64,000 bases of DNA from Imbricaverruca yamaguchii (GCA_034440575.1 JAOTOL010001660.1:744001-808000), one strand, 5' to 3'. Shown: positions 1 through 14,500, numbered from the stretch's first letter. The notes: generated from the sequence alone by a model not told the origin. Numbers and translations are program-made.

Positions 1-1160
1 GCGTTTGTGGTAGTGGTATATAGGTGGGCACGTGCGGAAGATTTACGGTGACTTTGTTACGCGTATGTCATTGTGTGACCACTTTCAGTCATGCTTATGT
101 GATCGGCATTGTTGCTTCGGTGAAGACCAGCTCTTCGGTAGGAGCATTACCTGCGATGATAGACCACTTCATCGCAGACGATAAGCGTGTCGAAGGCTGA
201 TCATGAACAGCCCGTGCGAGGATGCAAACCGACGGGATCGCCCCTCAAGTTCCTAGTGTATGTGGCGAGCGATTCGCTGTTCAGTACAGTTGTCAACAAT
301 TGCTGTGCATTGCGACGAAATAAACTCGTTTCAAAATATGATCGAGTTTTCCTCGTGTGACGTGAAGTCGCCACTGGCAACGTTTTGACTCCGGTTGTGC
401 CTCGCCCTCGACACCTGGCCTTGTGCAATTCCAAGCAGTGTCTTCAAGTTAATTTCTCTTTAGAGTGGAGGCATCAGCCGAAGACGCCTAAAGCCGTGAT
501 GATGTCGAAGGAATTGATGATAAACGGGACGAAATTGTGCTCGGCATTCAACACTTTTGGCAACATTTTTGTTGGCATTTCTGACGTGAAATTTCGAACG
601 ATGAAACTTGCACTTATGGTAGTAAATAAGTGCCATACTATCGCATATCATTTAAGTCTTGGAGACAAAGTCTCGTTCACGGGAAAACACATCAAAATGC
701 TACTAAATCTTATTTTCTGTCTAGATGTCGAAACCCAAGGATGGCGATTCCAATTAGAAACGTCATCTGAAGTGACCTTCCTGCTCACGTGCGGACAGAA
801 CTGGGTACAACACTGAGAGTAAAGCAGCACCGAGTTGTGAACACGGCGACCATGTGGGTGCTACCGTGATTATCTAGTGCTACCGTATCTGGCGGTGTTG
901 CCGTACCTGCCCGCGGGCATACTGTCCGTCGGCACACTGTCCCCCACCCCCTGTCCGCCAGCGGGTCACACGATCAGCAATCACGTCCAATCGTATATTG
1001 GAATGTACGCTTTCCCAACAAGGTACACAACGATGCGTGCAGTTCATTCAAGCGTGCCTACAACAACTGTTCACACTGGAAAAGCTGCGTTCATAGGTGG
1101 TCACCTGGGGTTAAGCGTGCATGGCCTGTCCTGGTCTCCACGCCGCAGTTCTGGTGTGCT
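1..1160. other. No recognisable gene
   Basis: A 143-codon plus-strand frame (385-816) is present, but it has no family resemblance I recognise and no flanking splice pattern that supports it. I see no RNA gene or repeat structure here. This may be intergenic DNA, or 3' flank of FERRY3. Confidence 0.4.
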
Positions 1161-1167
1161 ATTACGA

Positions 1168-1345
1168 GAGGGTCCACTACCGTATGAAACCGTACCATGT
1201 AGTCGGTCCACTACCGTACATGCACGGAGAATGCGAGAGGGCGAGCCCCAGAGAGTCGGTCTACTACCGTATATATGCGGAACAGACGAGCGAGGGCGAA
1301 CCACATAGCGTCGGTCCGCTACCGTGCATATACGGAACAGGTCCT
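1168..1345. repeat. Short tandem array, about 54-bp unit
   Basis: The motif GTCGGTC(C/T)(A/G)CTACCGT recurs at about 1202, 1255 and 1310 with related sequence before it. Units differ by several substitutions, so the array is old. Confidence 0.75.
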
Positions 1346-1984
1346 AATTCCTTCACTCCGGGTGATATCTGATATAGGTATTATGAAATATGCACATCTT
1401 TGGCAGCTTTCACAATATTTTCATTGAAATGCGCGAATCGTCTTGCTCACCGAAAAGAGCTTTCAGCGCGGATTACCGCTGTCGGTCGGCCGGCTCCCGC
1501 TCAGGGGCCCCAACTGACCACAGGTCAAGCGGTTATGACATCATGTCACGTCGCCAGCGCCGAGAAGCCGAGCGGGCCATGTAAGTTGGATGGAGTATGC
1601 CACGCTATACCGACATACGTCTACGCTAAGCACGTGTGCGGTTACGTTCGCATACACACCCGACGAATGTAATATTCTGTACGAAACACACTATTCGCTT
1701 CTGCTCCGAACAATCGCTACAGGGACTTGCGAAGCACATTTCTCGCTTTAGGACAATCGTAGCAATGCCGATGTCATGTCGTGCCAACGTTAGTTTCTCG
1801 GGAGCATGTGCCAGAGACAACTGCTCACAAATGTGTGAACTGCAACAACCGCTCCGCATGACAACTTGAGAACGAGAGCGTTCCATAACGTACACATAGA
1901 GCATATACAAAACTTCGCTGGGTATCACCGGCTCGCTACTTCCGAAACCAGATTTCAGCATAATTACTCGACACACAACGAATG
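1346..1984. other. Unrecognised sequence
   Basis: Overlapping frames on both strands are short and show no domain I recognise. No repeat structure is evident. Confidence 0.35.
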
Positions 1985-2345
1985 GCCACATGTCGTACTG
2001 ACGCGGTGAATCGCCATACATCACTGACTCAGTGAAGCGTCACATGCCACACTAACGCAATGGACCGCCACCTGTCACACTGACGTAGCGAAGCGCCACC
2101 TGCCATACTGACGTAGCGAAGCGCCACATGTCATACTGACGCAATAAAGCGTCAGACCGAGGCAGTGAAGCGCCACATGTTACACTGACGCAGTGAAACG
2201 CCACATGTCGCACTGACCCGATAAAGCGCCACACGCCACACCGTCGCAGTGCAGCGCCACATATCACCATGACGCAATCAAGCGCCACATGCTGTACTGA
2301 CGCAGTAAGGCTTCATACGACACACCGACTCATTGCAGCGCCACA
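1985..2345. repeat. 28-bp minisatellite downstream of FERRY3
   Basis: About a dozen units of the type GCCACATGT.ACTGACGCAGTGAA follow one another, each 28 bases with scattered substitutions. The array begins about 90 bases beyond the FERRY3 stop codon, so it may lie in the 3' UTR or just past it. Confidence 0.85.
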
Positions 2346-2430
2346 CGTCACTCTGTCGCGGGGCGAGCATCTGCTCCAACCCGGCTGGACCGCCCCCGCC
2401 CCCGCTGGCACGCGCAGAACCACGGCCACG

Positions 2431-2520
2431 TCACGAGGTTTTCACTACCAGCGGGTTGGAGATGCGGAAGATGTTCGGCAGCATGGCCGCCACACTGGAG
2501 AACACGTCCTCCGATATGCC
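2431..2520 (-). CDS. FERRY3: FERRY3 exon 11 (terminal, stop at 2433-2431)
   Basis: The acceptor GCGTTGCAG is at 2522-2521. The exon encodes [20 protein letters not shown] then SNPLVVKTS and a TGA stop, against the human end [20 protein letters not shown]. It is phase 0 and exactly 30 codons. The intron upstream is 3.27 kb; the 3' end of a SINE lies within about 20 bases of this acceptor. Confidence 0.94.
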   Translation of the reverse strand, partial: GISEDVFSSVAAMLPNIFRISNPLVVKTS

Positions 2521-5500
2521 CTGCAACGCAGGACACCGATTGTTCATTGTTTATTCGGTGATTCACGAAGCACCTTATATACGATCACGGGTAACGGCGC
2601 CTCCCACAATGCTTCGCCGGTAGGCCGCGGAATTGGAAAACGTCTTGAGTGGTGCGCGTGTTGAAGTCGGGACCTATGGTATCCAGAGCTGACAGCTTAA
2701 CCAGTCGGCCATCCCCGTCCCGACGCCGGCCGTGGAGGTGGAGGTGGTGGTGGAGGTGGAGGTGGTGCGGCGGTGTGTGGAGCGGAATACCACCGCCGCG
2801 CGACACATCTCAGCCCGCCTGACATCGTCATGTGCACACACAAGTGGGTCGCATCGCCGAGAGGTCAGACCAAATTCAAACTGCGAGTTTGCCTTCCAGT
2901 TCAGAATGTAAAACTTGGCAAAATCAGCATGTAGATCAGAATACATGTGATGAACAATAATCTGCGGGCGAAGTGAGTTGATAGTAGATATTGGGTAAGG
3001 TCACTGAGCTACGACCCCGAATGTATGTCGATCGAAGTTGTTGCATGTGATGAGTAGTTTTGCGGACAAAAAGGACGTCGCAAAATATTATTGGATCATT
3101 TCATATGAATTTAGATGCTCGTGACTTCATGGCGTTCTGTGCCACCGACCCGGGTAACATGGCGTGACATAAGCTGATGGTTTTTGTACAAGGTTGTGTT
3201 CTTTGCCACGTTCCGTCCACGTATTCCGTACACTCTGACGTAATGTGCCGTTCTTAGTCCATTCTTCACGAATTCCGCGGCCATATTTCGTGGATTCTGT
3301 GGGGAACACGCGAACTGAAGAAAAAATACGGTCCAGCACCGTCATGGGTGGTTTCTTCCAAGATGGTTAGGCACATTGGGAGTGATGTGCGAGCCAAGGA
3401 AGGCATTGTAGATTCGCAAGTAATGTTGTGGAGTGGATACGATTGGGCCAGATTTTGCGAAGATTTCACTAATGAATGTCATGTTCCCACCGGCGAGGAT
3501 TTTCCGCTGCAGCGTTGTCAAATTATCAACTGTTGAGGTGAAACAGCAGTAAGCACGACACTACATTCATACACTTTTTCTCATTATTTGCATATCCACC
3601 CAGTAAACATGCCGATATCTGCCCGCTGTCCGCATGTTTCGGGGCGAGCTCGACATCTAATAAACGGCATGCCAACATTGGGCCGCTCTCGGTCCGACAT
3701 CAGCATACTGATCTGGAATATCAGCATATGTCGGGTTGAATTCGGCATATCAATAGCAGCCAGCTGACGTCGGGCCATTGCCGGACATCCTACTCCCAAT
3801 CCAACAGCGGGCCCCTAGCGTCCCGACAGCAACCTGACAGCGGTCCCACGTTGGTTGGTTGTCGGCTGCATGTCGGCTTGGCGGACATTCCACTCATCAG
3901 CCGACAGCGGGCCACTGGCGTCCAGAGAGCTGAACGACGTCGGTCCGCTGTCGGCATGTTCACTAGACAATGACCAATGTAAATTTCCACCCTGCCCTTG
4001 GCATGCCTGCCATAGCCTGCCCTGGACATGTCTGATATTCATATTTCTGGAAAACGAGCCATCTCAGAATGGTTTCGTATTTCATCCTTTTTATTGTTGA
4101 CACCATGGGCATTAAATTAGGCATCAGTGGCCAAAAACAACAAGATCATGACAACAAAATAACAAGATCATAGGTGGGAGCTTTGTAGAATTACTGGTGA
4201 TGTCAACAAGTGATTCAACCACATTGCTTTGATGTAACAGCATGCAATAAATGCCAATCATAAAAATTAGTAGGAAGGTCTGCGAACAGCGAAACAAATG
4301 GATCACATAAGTAATCCGGCGCGAAATTTCACAGAACGTCCTGTGGTTGCAGTCAACAAAATATGCAACGTCACAATCCACGGAATCCGAGAAATGAAGG
4401 TGACGCATTTAACGCACCCCAATTTGATTCTGGTGTAGCCTTTTGCATCAAATTCGAGTTCAACGTGGTTGTTTTCCTCACTGACGGCTATATTGAGCGA
4501 AATACGACCTGGGAGTGACTCTGTCTCAGTCTTGTCATTTGTGACTACTTGACACCATCGCTGTTCGCCTGACAACTGGTGCCTGGGCGCCCTCGTCTGC
4601 TATTGCTTACTACGGTGGTACTTCGTCGATTCATATCCAATTTTTTTCTCGTCCCAATATCTTTGTTTCGTAGTTACGGTACGATGCTCAAACGCGTGAA
4701 AACTGCGTTGGTACCCACCCTTCTTAAGCGTGGCCTTGCCCTGTAAGGTGAACCTTAACAACACCACCATGTTTTCACCAACGTGTCCGTTCGCCCGTGA
4801 GTCACACAACGCATAGCCAGGTGACGTCATAGGTCCGAGTCCGTGCAGCCAGGTGACGCGTCTGGTCGCTGCTACGAAATTTTTCATTCTCATCTTTTCG
4901 GCCGAGTAGCCCGCTTCAAATATGGCTTGGACCGAACATGACACCAACTTCCCAACACGCGACCTCCACCAGTGTGCCCTGGTACCTCTGGCACAGCTAC
5001 ACTCACTCACATTATATCATCACTACACATACTCACACTCTGGCATCACAACGCTCACTCACATTATATCATCACTACACATACTCACACTCTGGCATCA
5101 CTACGCTCACTCACATTATATCATCACTACACACACTCACACTCTGGCACCACTACGCTCATTCACATTATATTATCACCACACAATCACACTCTGGCAC
5201 CACTACGCTCACTCACATTATATTATCACTACACATAATCACACTCTGGCACCACTACGCTCATTCACATTATATTATCACTACACACAATCACACTCTG
5301 GCACCACTACGTTCACTCACATTATATTATCACTACCCACAATCACACTCTGGCACCACTACGCTCACTCACATTATATTAGCACTACACACAATCACAC
5401 TCTGGCACCACTGCACTCACTCAAACTACAGCAACACCACACTCACACTCCGACACCAGTACGCATACACTGGCACCACTACACTCACTAACACCCTGGC

Positions 5501-8500
5501 ATCACTAAACTCACTCACACTCTGGCACAACTGTACTCACACTCCAACACCGGTACACTCACTCGCACTCTAGTACTACACACACTCACTTCGGGGACAA
5601 GTAGTCTAGGGGTAAGATGCCCGTCTCACAATCGAAAGATTGTGGGTTCGAGTCTCACCTGTCGCTACTCTTCGCCCGAGACCAATCGTCGTGAGAGATA
5701 GGCGACGCTATGTGACTCAACGGTCGATGTGTCGTGAAGCCAATAACCACCACGACACGAACACGGCGGCACAAGCCAGGTGACAAACCTTGGGCACGAT
5801 GAAATGTATGGTGCGGGTCTCGTCGCCTCCCCAGGACACCATCTCCATCATGAAGCCCTTGACGCATTTGTAGACCAGCTCCACCCTCTTCATACACCAC
5901 GCCACCGTCATCTCCTGGCAACACCAAACACTCAGCCATCGTAGCGATCCAGAGGCGCTGGCGGCCGGCGGAATAGTGGCCAGGCTACATTGTTTCGCGT
6001 TTTCAATGTCATAGGCAGGGATTTGGGTTTGTGGTTGGGTTTACTAACCTCCCTCCCCAAGCACACAAGTACTGAAGATTGATGGAAGTGCGGGATATTC
6101 ACCCATGTACGGAAGATTGAGAGGGCCCCCAGACGTCCTTTCCATTCACCGAGGAGTCATCCATTCACCCTTTGGTGTCATCCGAAGGGTCATCCACGAC
6201 CATCAGACAGAATATCACTACATAGGCCCCTCGGTCCTTGATCCGACCCCACCAGTAACCGATACCCTCTTTATACCATGGGATACCCCGGCCAGCCCTC
6301 ACAGAGCTCCGTCAAACCATCAAGGGCATCCCAACATTCAGGCAGACCTGGCACTCAGCGGTTCCCTTCACCTCTCATGGTCCTCTATGGCTGTTAGAGG
6401 ATCTTCCCAGTCGACAGCATGTCTGGCTCTCAAGAACACCTTATCTACTTAGCTCTGAAGCTGGCCTTGAGTCCAGCTGTTATGGGCCCTTCCCAGTACT
6501 CGACACGACAATCCTGTCCAGCTTTCACGGGTATTCAGCTCAGCGATCGGCCCCACCATTTCCAACAAACAGCGCCAGCTCCCAGAACTCCCTTGAACTC
6601 CAACGGGTCCCAGTTCATCCTTCGGGGTTCCCCCAAACATCACGGGCATCCCAGTCCAGTCCTCTCTAGCTCTCAGGGGTCCTCTTCAACCTTGAGGGAT
6701 TCATCCCGGTTCCCAACAACCTTTCTGGCTATTTCAAACACCCCAACTCCAACTTATAAGACTGGCTTTCAGTATTCCTCACAACCATCGCCATAGGGAC
6801 CCTCATTAGATCTCAGGGGGCCTGCTCTCATAGGGATCCCTTTCAGGCATCTTGGGAGTTGGAGTAGTCCCTTATGTAGCCTATGGTTTTGCTTTCTTGC
6901 CGCATTATATTTTAAAGCGTAATCTATTAATATAATGATATTGCACATGATACATTTCACGCAAAACAGAGCCGTGTGGAAGCTGAGATAGTGTAGCTGG
7001 GCCATTTCCTGGGCATTTCCGCGGCTCGTAGTTTCATTGAAGTCAATTTTGCAACAGGGGCCGTTGGCAACACGTCTCTGTCATCGGGAAGTCAGTTTGC
7101 CGCCCTTTTAACAACCGGGACACTTCCATGGGATTAGAGGCCCCTTATTTCGCACAGGGAGCCATCCTCTTCGGCTCTAACCATCTTCGTGGCTCGGGGG
7201 ACATCTTTATCGGCCTCTTCTTCAGAGTCAGCTGCCAACTTTGGGCCCTCTCCACCAGCGAGCCAAAGCCGACCAAGATGCTCTGCACGCCCAGCCCGGG
7301 GCACTCCCGGAGTGCTCAGGGAAATTCCGTCCGACTTGAGGCCCCTCTTTCAACGACGTCAGCCTCCCCGATCATGCCACGAACCCCATGCACGGCTTAG
7401 GACCCCTCCTTCAGTCCAGGGGCCTTTCACACGGGTTCTGGGTCCTCTCCGACAGCCCCGGACCCTCCCGCGGCTAGTGGTCCTTTCCGTCTGTTCAGGA
7501 GCCCTGCTCTGCCAGGCCGGAGGCCCTCCTTGAGGCCAGGGGCCACTGTAAGGCTTGGGCCTCGTCCGTGGACCAAGGGGACTTTCACATTTCACGGTTC
7601 TGGCTCTTACTGATGATACGGGATGGGAGCATGCTTGCCTGCGAGAGGCATCAGTGGATACGGCCTGCTGTTATTGTTGTGCCAATCGTGTCAATATTGC
7701 TGTACTTTGCAACATGAATATACAAGAAAATAAAACAAATAAACAAATAAACCGATGCAGCTATCGCTACAGCACATATATCTCACCCAGCGACTGAGAA
7801 TCAACACTCCGTCATCTGTCTATCTCACCTCACCTCGAGGGGTCGGGACGTCAGCACAAGGCCGTCACCACTGTGCCGTACCTCACTCATCTCGTGACTG
7901 AGCAGCAGCGGGATGCTCAGCGTCGTGACGTCGCTGAGGAAGGCCACCTTCAGCACGTTGCGCAGCGCCAGCACGACCGGGTGGCGCGAGTTGATGTCGC
8001 CCCAGATGCTGTCCTGAGGCACAAGGTCCGGTCAGGCTGTCCGGGTAGGGTCGGGGGTGCGCGCGCTGGCGACGTGTCGGCCGCTCAGAGTGACGAACTA
8101 ATCGTATTTGAAAGTTTTCTATCACAGCACAGCAAGCTGCGCCACCGTCACTTGTGAAGTAAGAGCAAAAAGAGCACGACTTGATGGAAGCACATGTTCA
8201 AATGCCAAATGGTCTGCATCTGCAGGAGGTGCGGCGCACAAAGAAGACACATAAAGCGGACAGACCGCTCGTGTACCTCGATTAGCACGCCCCTTCGCCA
8301 GCCCAAACCAGCCGCACGGACCCACCGTCCGCCGCACGGGCAGCGGCGGTGCGGCCGCTCACGTCGGTGACGATGTGGAAGGCCAGGTGGACGGTGGCCA
8401 GGTTGCTGTGGCGCGTCAGGTACATGTCGCCGGGCCGCAGCTGCGGCGGCGACGCGTGCGACCGGTGGCCGTCGCCGCGGCCGGCGCGACCGTCGCGCCA

Positions 8501-11500
8501 CGCGCACACCGCCGGCACGGCGTTGCGGATCTCCTCCAGCTGGGCGTCGAGCGTGGCGAAGTGCAGCTCGGTGGCGCGCGACGCCAGGCTGTAGAACTCT
8601 GCCGACACGCGAGCGTACGGCGTCACACGACGGCTGCGCACCGCTCACGGACGGGCGGAGCGGGCACACACACACACTGGCAGAGATCATACCGACATAT
8701 AGACAGCACATCACTCGCGGACGGGTGGAGCAGGCACCACGTCACATACACACCGGCAGAGATCATGCCGACATATAGATGACAGCACATCGCTCATGGA
8801 CGGGTGGAGCGGGAAAAACGTCACACACATACCGGCAGAGGTCACACTGATATCTAGGTGACAGCGCATCGCCCACAGAAAGGTGGAGCGGGCAGCACGA
8901 CACCAGAGATCGCACAGGCACCTGGATGCCGCGTCAGGCGACAGCACATCGCTCGCGGACGGGTGAAGCGGGCAGCATGTCACACCACACATACCGGCAG
9001 AGATCATACCAACATCTAGATGACGTCACAGCTGGATGAAGTCAACCGGATGGCACTCGTCTTTTAAAATTACTGTGTGGATTATTTCCGATTTGGGTAG
9101 CTGACAAGTTTGCTTGAGAGTGGTGGCATCTGAACAAACATTAACGCCCACGATACTACATTATTCCGTGGAACAGCAAGGATACATTTATAGCTTCGAC
9201 CATCCGACAGACATACTGGAAGAACCCATAACAAATGTTCATTGCATAGGCGGCTTGGCGTGATCTTTCACTCACGATAGTTGCAGCGAAATCAAATGTC
9301 GTGAGCATCAGTTGACCTGACCTCGTTGGTGCAAAACCAACCAAATCCAAAACCGCCCACAGGCCACTTCCGTACATGAACTGGTGGAGTAAACTCTACA
9401 AAAATCCAACAGACATTCGGATTGTACGTAATCACGTGATCGACCATCGAGCTGGTCCTGCTGTGGCACGGTGGTCAGGGGTCCTGCTGTGGCAGACTGG
9501 CCAGATTTCCCGCTGTGGCACGCTTGTCAGAGGTCCCGCTGTGGCACGGTGGTCAGGGGTCCTGCTGTGGCAGACTGGCCAGATGTCCCGCTGTGGCACG
9601 CTTGTCAGAGGTCCCGCTGTGGCACGGTGGTCAGGGGTCCCGCTGTGGCACGGTGGTCAGGGGTCCCGCTGTGGCACGGTGGCCAGAGGTCCCGCTGTGG
9701 CACGGTGGTCAGGGGTCCCGCTGTGGCACGGTGGTCAGAGGTCCCGCTGTGGCACGGTGGTCAGGGGTCCCGCTGTGGCACGGTGGTCAGGGGTCCCGCT
9801 GTGGCACGGTGGTCAGGGTCCGCTGTGGCACGGTGGTCAGGTCCTAGGGTCCCGCTGTGGCACGGTGGTCAGAGGTCCCGCTGTGGCACGGTGGTCAGGG
9901 GTCCCGCTGTGGCACGGTGGTCAGGGGTCCTGCTGTGGCACGGTGGTCAGGGGTCCCGCTGTGGCACGGTGGTCAGGAGTCCCGCTGTGGCACGGTGGTC
10001 AGGGGTCTCGCTGTGGCACGGTGGTCAGGGGTCCCGCTGTGGCACGGTGGTCAGGTGTCCCGCTGTGGCACGCTGGTCAGGGGTCCTGCTGTGGCACGCT
10101 GTCCAGAGGTGGCCCCGCTGTGGCACGCTGGTCAGGGGTCCTGCTGTGGCACGCTGGCCAGAGGTCCCGCTATGGCACGCTGGCCAGAGGTCCTGCTGTG
10201 GCACGCTGGCCAGAGGTCCCGCTGTGGCACGGTGGTCAGGGGTCCCGCTGTGGCACGCTGGCCAGAGGTCCCGCTGTGGCACGGTGGTCAGAGGTCCCGC
10301 TGTGGCACGCTGGTCAGAGGTCCCGCTGTGGCACGCTGGTCAGAGGTCCCGCTGTGGCACGGTGGTCAGAGGTCCCGCTGTGGCACGGTGGTCAGAGGTC
10401 CCGCTGTGGCACGGTGGTCAGAGGTCCCGCTGTGGCACGGTGGTCAGGGGTCCCGCTGTGGCACGCTGGCCAGAGGTCCCGCTGTGGCACGCTGGTCAGG
10501 GGTCCCGCTGTGGCACGGTGGTCAGGGGTCCCGCTGTGGCACGGTGGTCAGGGGTCCCGCTGTGGCACGCTTGTCAGAGATCCCGCTGTGGCACGGTGGC
10601 CAGAGGTCCCGCTGTGGCACGGTGGTCAGGTGTCCCGCTGTGGCACGCTGGCCAGAGATCTACCTGACGGTGGCTGAGCGGGATGGTTAGGCCCTGTGTG
10701 TCGGCCAGCGTTTACAGGACCGGACCACGAATACTCGGCTGGGATCCCGAGCCGAACGCGGCGGCAGATGCCTCGCCGCCGCCCCGGCCTCCGCTCGACC
10801 GACCTTTCTTCAGTCCCGTGTAGGAGTTGACCCGGTTGTCCACCAGCAGGATCAGCCCGGACAGGGAGTTGGAGTACAAGTCCATTGCCGTCTGTATCCG
10901 CCGGGGGTCCACCTCCTCCAGCCTGCATCGACACACACCGTGTTCGAGAGTGGATAAATCTGCACTCTGAATTTTGCCCGTTCCAAGCATTACGAAGGAT
11001 ATACTAAGCAGAAATGAAATCAGCCATGACAACCATCAAATTATTCATTTCAAAATGAGGCAGTGAACAACCATCGACGACAACCGGTTTAATGCCTTAT
11101 ACATAGAGCCACCTAACGAGCCAAACCACAAACGAACGCGCCGTCAAGTGCCACAACGCCGACAGCAGGGTTGTCACTTTGCACATGCGAGGAATGGTCA
11201 CCAGCTCCTCCAATCATTGACTTTCTCTCTCCCTCCCTATCGCCGCTATCGGATCTAAAATTAACCGCTCAGCATATGGGCGCATGGGCGTACACCAAAT
11301 ATAAATGACTTCTGTGGTACGTTTGGCCACCAAGAGGGCTATATGGCCCGCAGCTAAATTCAGTGACACGAGGTAACACTGAATGACACACGTTCTCAAC
11401 AGTCTCCTATTCCTGAACGGCGCACAAAGCATACGCCCTCATCCATGCAGTTCGCTGTAACGAAGTGTGCACATGATACGACCTGGTAAGACCTGACCTG

Positions 11501-14500
11501 TCATGATAACGAGAAGGCTGCAGTGTGGACATGACGTGACCTGAGCTGACCTGCCACTCTAGCAGGACAGCAGTGTGGACATGACATGATCTGAGCTGAC
11601 CCGCCGCGGTAGCAGGACTGCAGTATGGACATGACGAGACCCGAGCTGACCTGCCGCAATATTAGGACCGCAGTGTGGACATGACCCGAGCTGACCTGCC
11701 GCGGTAGTAGAAGGGCTGCAGGGTGTCGGCGGCCAACAGCCGCAGGTTGTACATGTGCTTCAGCTGTGTGCCCAGGTGGATGGTGAAGCTCTCCTCGAGG
11801 CCGACAGACGGCGGATGCTCCCGCCCCAGCTCCCGTCGCGAACGCGGCTCGGACCGCGCCACAGTCGGCCTGTGGAAGGGGGACAGTGGACAGTGGACAG
11901 TGCAGTGGACAGCCGTCAGTCCACACGCCACACCCAAGCGTCACCGCTCTCCCCAGGCCATGCGCGCAGCCAGCTCAACACAATGAGTGTCATTCTCCGA
12001 CCAGACATCCCTGTCGAAGGAATAAACCTGAAATTACGCGCCACTAGCAGCAAATAACGGTTTGTCCAACGAGAGATAAGCTTACGACCACCGTAGCTGC
12101 GATTATCACAGCCAGACCCACTAGATTATTGAGAAATTCCCCAGAATAGAGCTGGATTTAGAGCTTTGGATTTTGGATTTGGAGGATTTTTTTTTTGATC
12201 AGCCATTCAACTTGGGGAGGATATACTCAACTGTTGTGACATAAAACCTCTTTGCGCACTTTCCGGCAAGCATCCCCAGCTGGACGCGCGCTGGGGCTAC
12301 CTGGGTGTTGGGACGCGCGCTGGGGCTACCTGGGTATATCGGTGTCGCCCAGCTGGACGCGAGCTGTGGCTACCTGGGTATATCGGTGTCGCCCAGCTGG
12401 ACGCGCTCGTGCACGCCGGTGAGCCAGTTCCAGAAGTTCTCACGCTGTGTCTGTCGCAGCGTCATCAGACGACTCTCCCAGCGGCTCTGTGGCACAACAG
12501 CGTCATCAGAAGACTCTCCCAGCGGCTCTGTGGCACCACAACAGCGTCATCAGACGACTCTCCCAGCGGCTCTGTGGCACCACAACAGCGTCATCAGACG
12601 ACTCTCCCAGCGGCTCTGTGTCACCACAACAGCGTCATCAGAAGACTCTCCCAGCGGCTCTGTGGCACCACAACAGCGTCATCAGACGACTCTCCCAGCG
12701 GCTCTGTGTCACCACAACAGCGTCATCAGAAGACTCTCCCAGCGGCTCGTGGCACCACAACAGCGTCATCAGAAGACTCTCCCAGCGGCTCTGTGGCACC
12801 ACAACAGCGTCATCAGACGACTATCCCAGCGGCTCTGTGGCACCACAACAGCGTCATCAGAAGACTCTCCCAGCGGCTCTGTGGCACCACAACAGCGTCA
12901 TCAGAAGACTCTCCCAGCGGCTCTGTGGCACCACAACAGCGTCATCAGACGACTCTCCCAGCGGCTCTGTGGCACCACAACAGGATCGTGAACCGGGTAC
13001 CACTGGAAGCCCTCGACGTTTAGGGAGCAAACTGGCCACATTTTTAACTTAAAATAATTTTGGCTCACAGTGTAAGATTTTCAGAAAAAAAAACTTAAAA
13101 AACATGCCATATATTTATTTTTAGTAGATGCGTCAAAACACATGCTTCCGATGCCTCTCCACCGGAAGCATTGGTACAGCCTAGGCTAAAATTGGCAGTG
13201 GTCTGATGTCACTGACCTGACAACAAACACAAATTCAAGTCATGCTCGTTTTAAGCACAGCCAAATTAAAATCGGGAGGAAAGCTACATTTCAATATATT
13301 TTCACGAGAATGAGCCTAAAAAAGATATACAAATTGTACAAGTAAATGACCTAGGATGATATTGACCTTCACAATCATTCATAATTTGGTTCCATCGGGT
13401 AATTTAGGTCATGCAATGATACCAGCCGTGCCATACATGGGCCAGTTGCGAGTCGTCGAACTGCTGAGCCGCCAGTGCGTTGACCTCCTCCGGAGTGCCG
13501 GAAGCCACCGCCATATCCATGTCGGCGCCATGTCTGCAGGCAACACCGCCGCCATGTTAGCCACGGCTATGTCCATAGCACGAGGACCACGTCAGCTTGA
13601 ATGACGGAGGTTTTTCCTTGACGTGGTGGCCTCGGGGAACTCAGTTCCCGACTCGACCCAGGGGCTTCCAAGCACCGTGACGTGGAATAAAATACAACGG
13701 GCGGTACCATTCAGAAACTGCTTCGCTGCTAAATCAGTCAAGTTATTTGTTGTGGTGACAACTACAATTCATCTCTCTCCAAATCTTTCACGCAGTCACA
13801 TCTAGGGAATTCCACGCAGACCAGCCGGGGGATAACCACCCACCTCTCAGACTGTCGAATACAAATGCAAATGGAGTTAGCTAATGCTCTGATTCGGGCT
13901 GCGCATATAGGCGCTCGACCAGACCAACGGTCAGTTTTGCCTGCGATGTTTTCTAATCACGGTACATTGCTTTGGTGAGCCGCTTATATCCCAGAGGAAA
14001 ATAATTCAAGTAGTAGAGCAGCATATGCTGCAGATCTGAGATTATCAAGAATTCAAGAATATCTGAGCCAGATGATTAATTTTTTAACTTTTGCTTCGTG
14101 GCGTTGGTCGGGTATAAAGCAGACACTCTGGTGGTATGCTGTGTCGTCCTCCTGTCACGCTGCTCCACGTTGGTGGCCACCTCGGCGCTCCCATACCTGA
14201 CAGCTCGGTCCCCCAGCTGTCGGTCATGTTCTCCACGTTGGTGGCCACCTCGGCGCCCCCATACCTGACAGCTCGGTCCCCCAGCTGTCGGTCATGTTCT
14301 CCACGCTGGTGCCCACCTCGACACCCCCATACCTGACAGCCCGGTCCCCCAGCTCCCTGTCACGTTGGTGGCCACCTCGGCGTCCCAAACCTGGCGGCCA
14401 GGTCGGCCAGGTGCTCCACGCTGGCAGCAATCCCAGGGCACAGGTGCCACGCCCCCATACCTGGCGGCCAGGTCTGCCAGGTGCTCCACGCTGGCAGCAA

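Noticed and set aside
7128..7600. Pro/Ser/Arg-rich frames on both strands
   Set aside because: They fall in degenerate C/T-rich repeats inside a FERRY3 intron.
9376..10677. Plus-strand frames of 398-433 codons with a 26-residue period
   Set aside because: They follow directly from a 26-bp tandem array. All three frames are open and the region is intronic to FERRY3 on the other strand.
12305..13052. Three plus-strand frames of about 200 codons rich in Ser/Gln/Arg
   Set aside because: They are the antisense of the exon 5 acceptor array.
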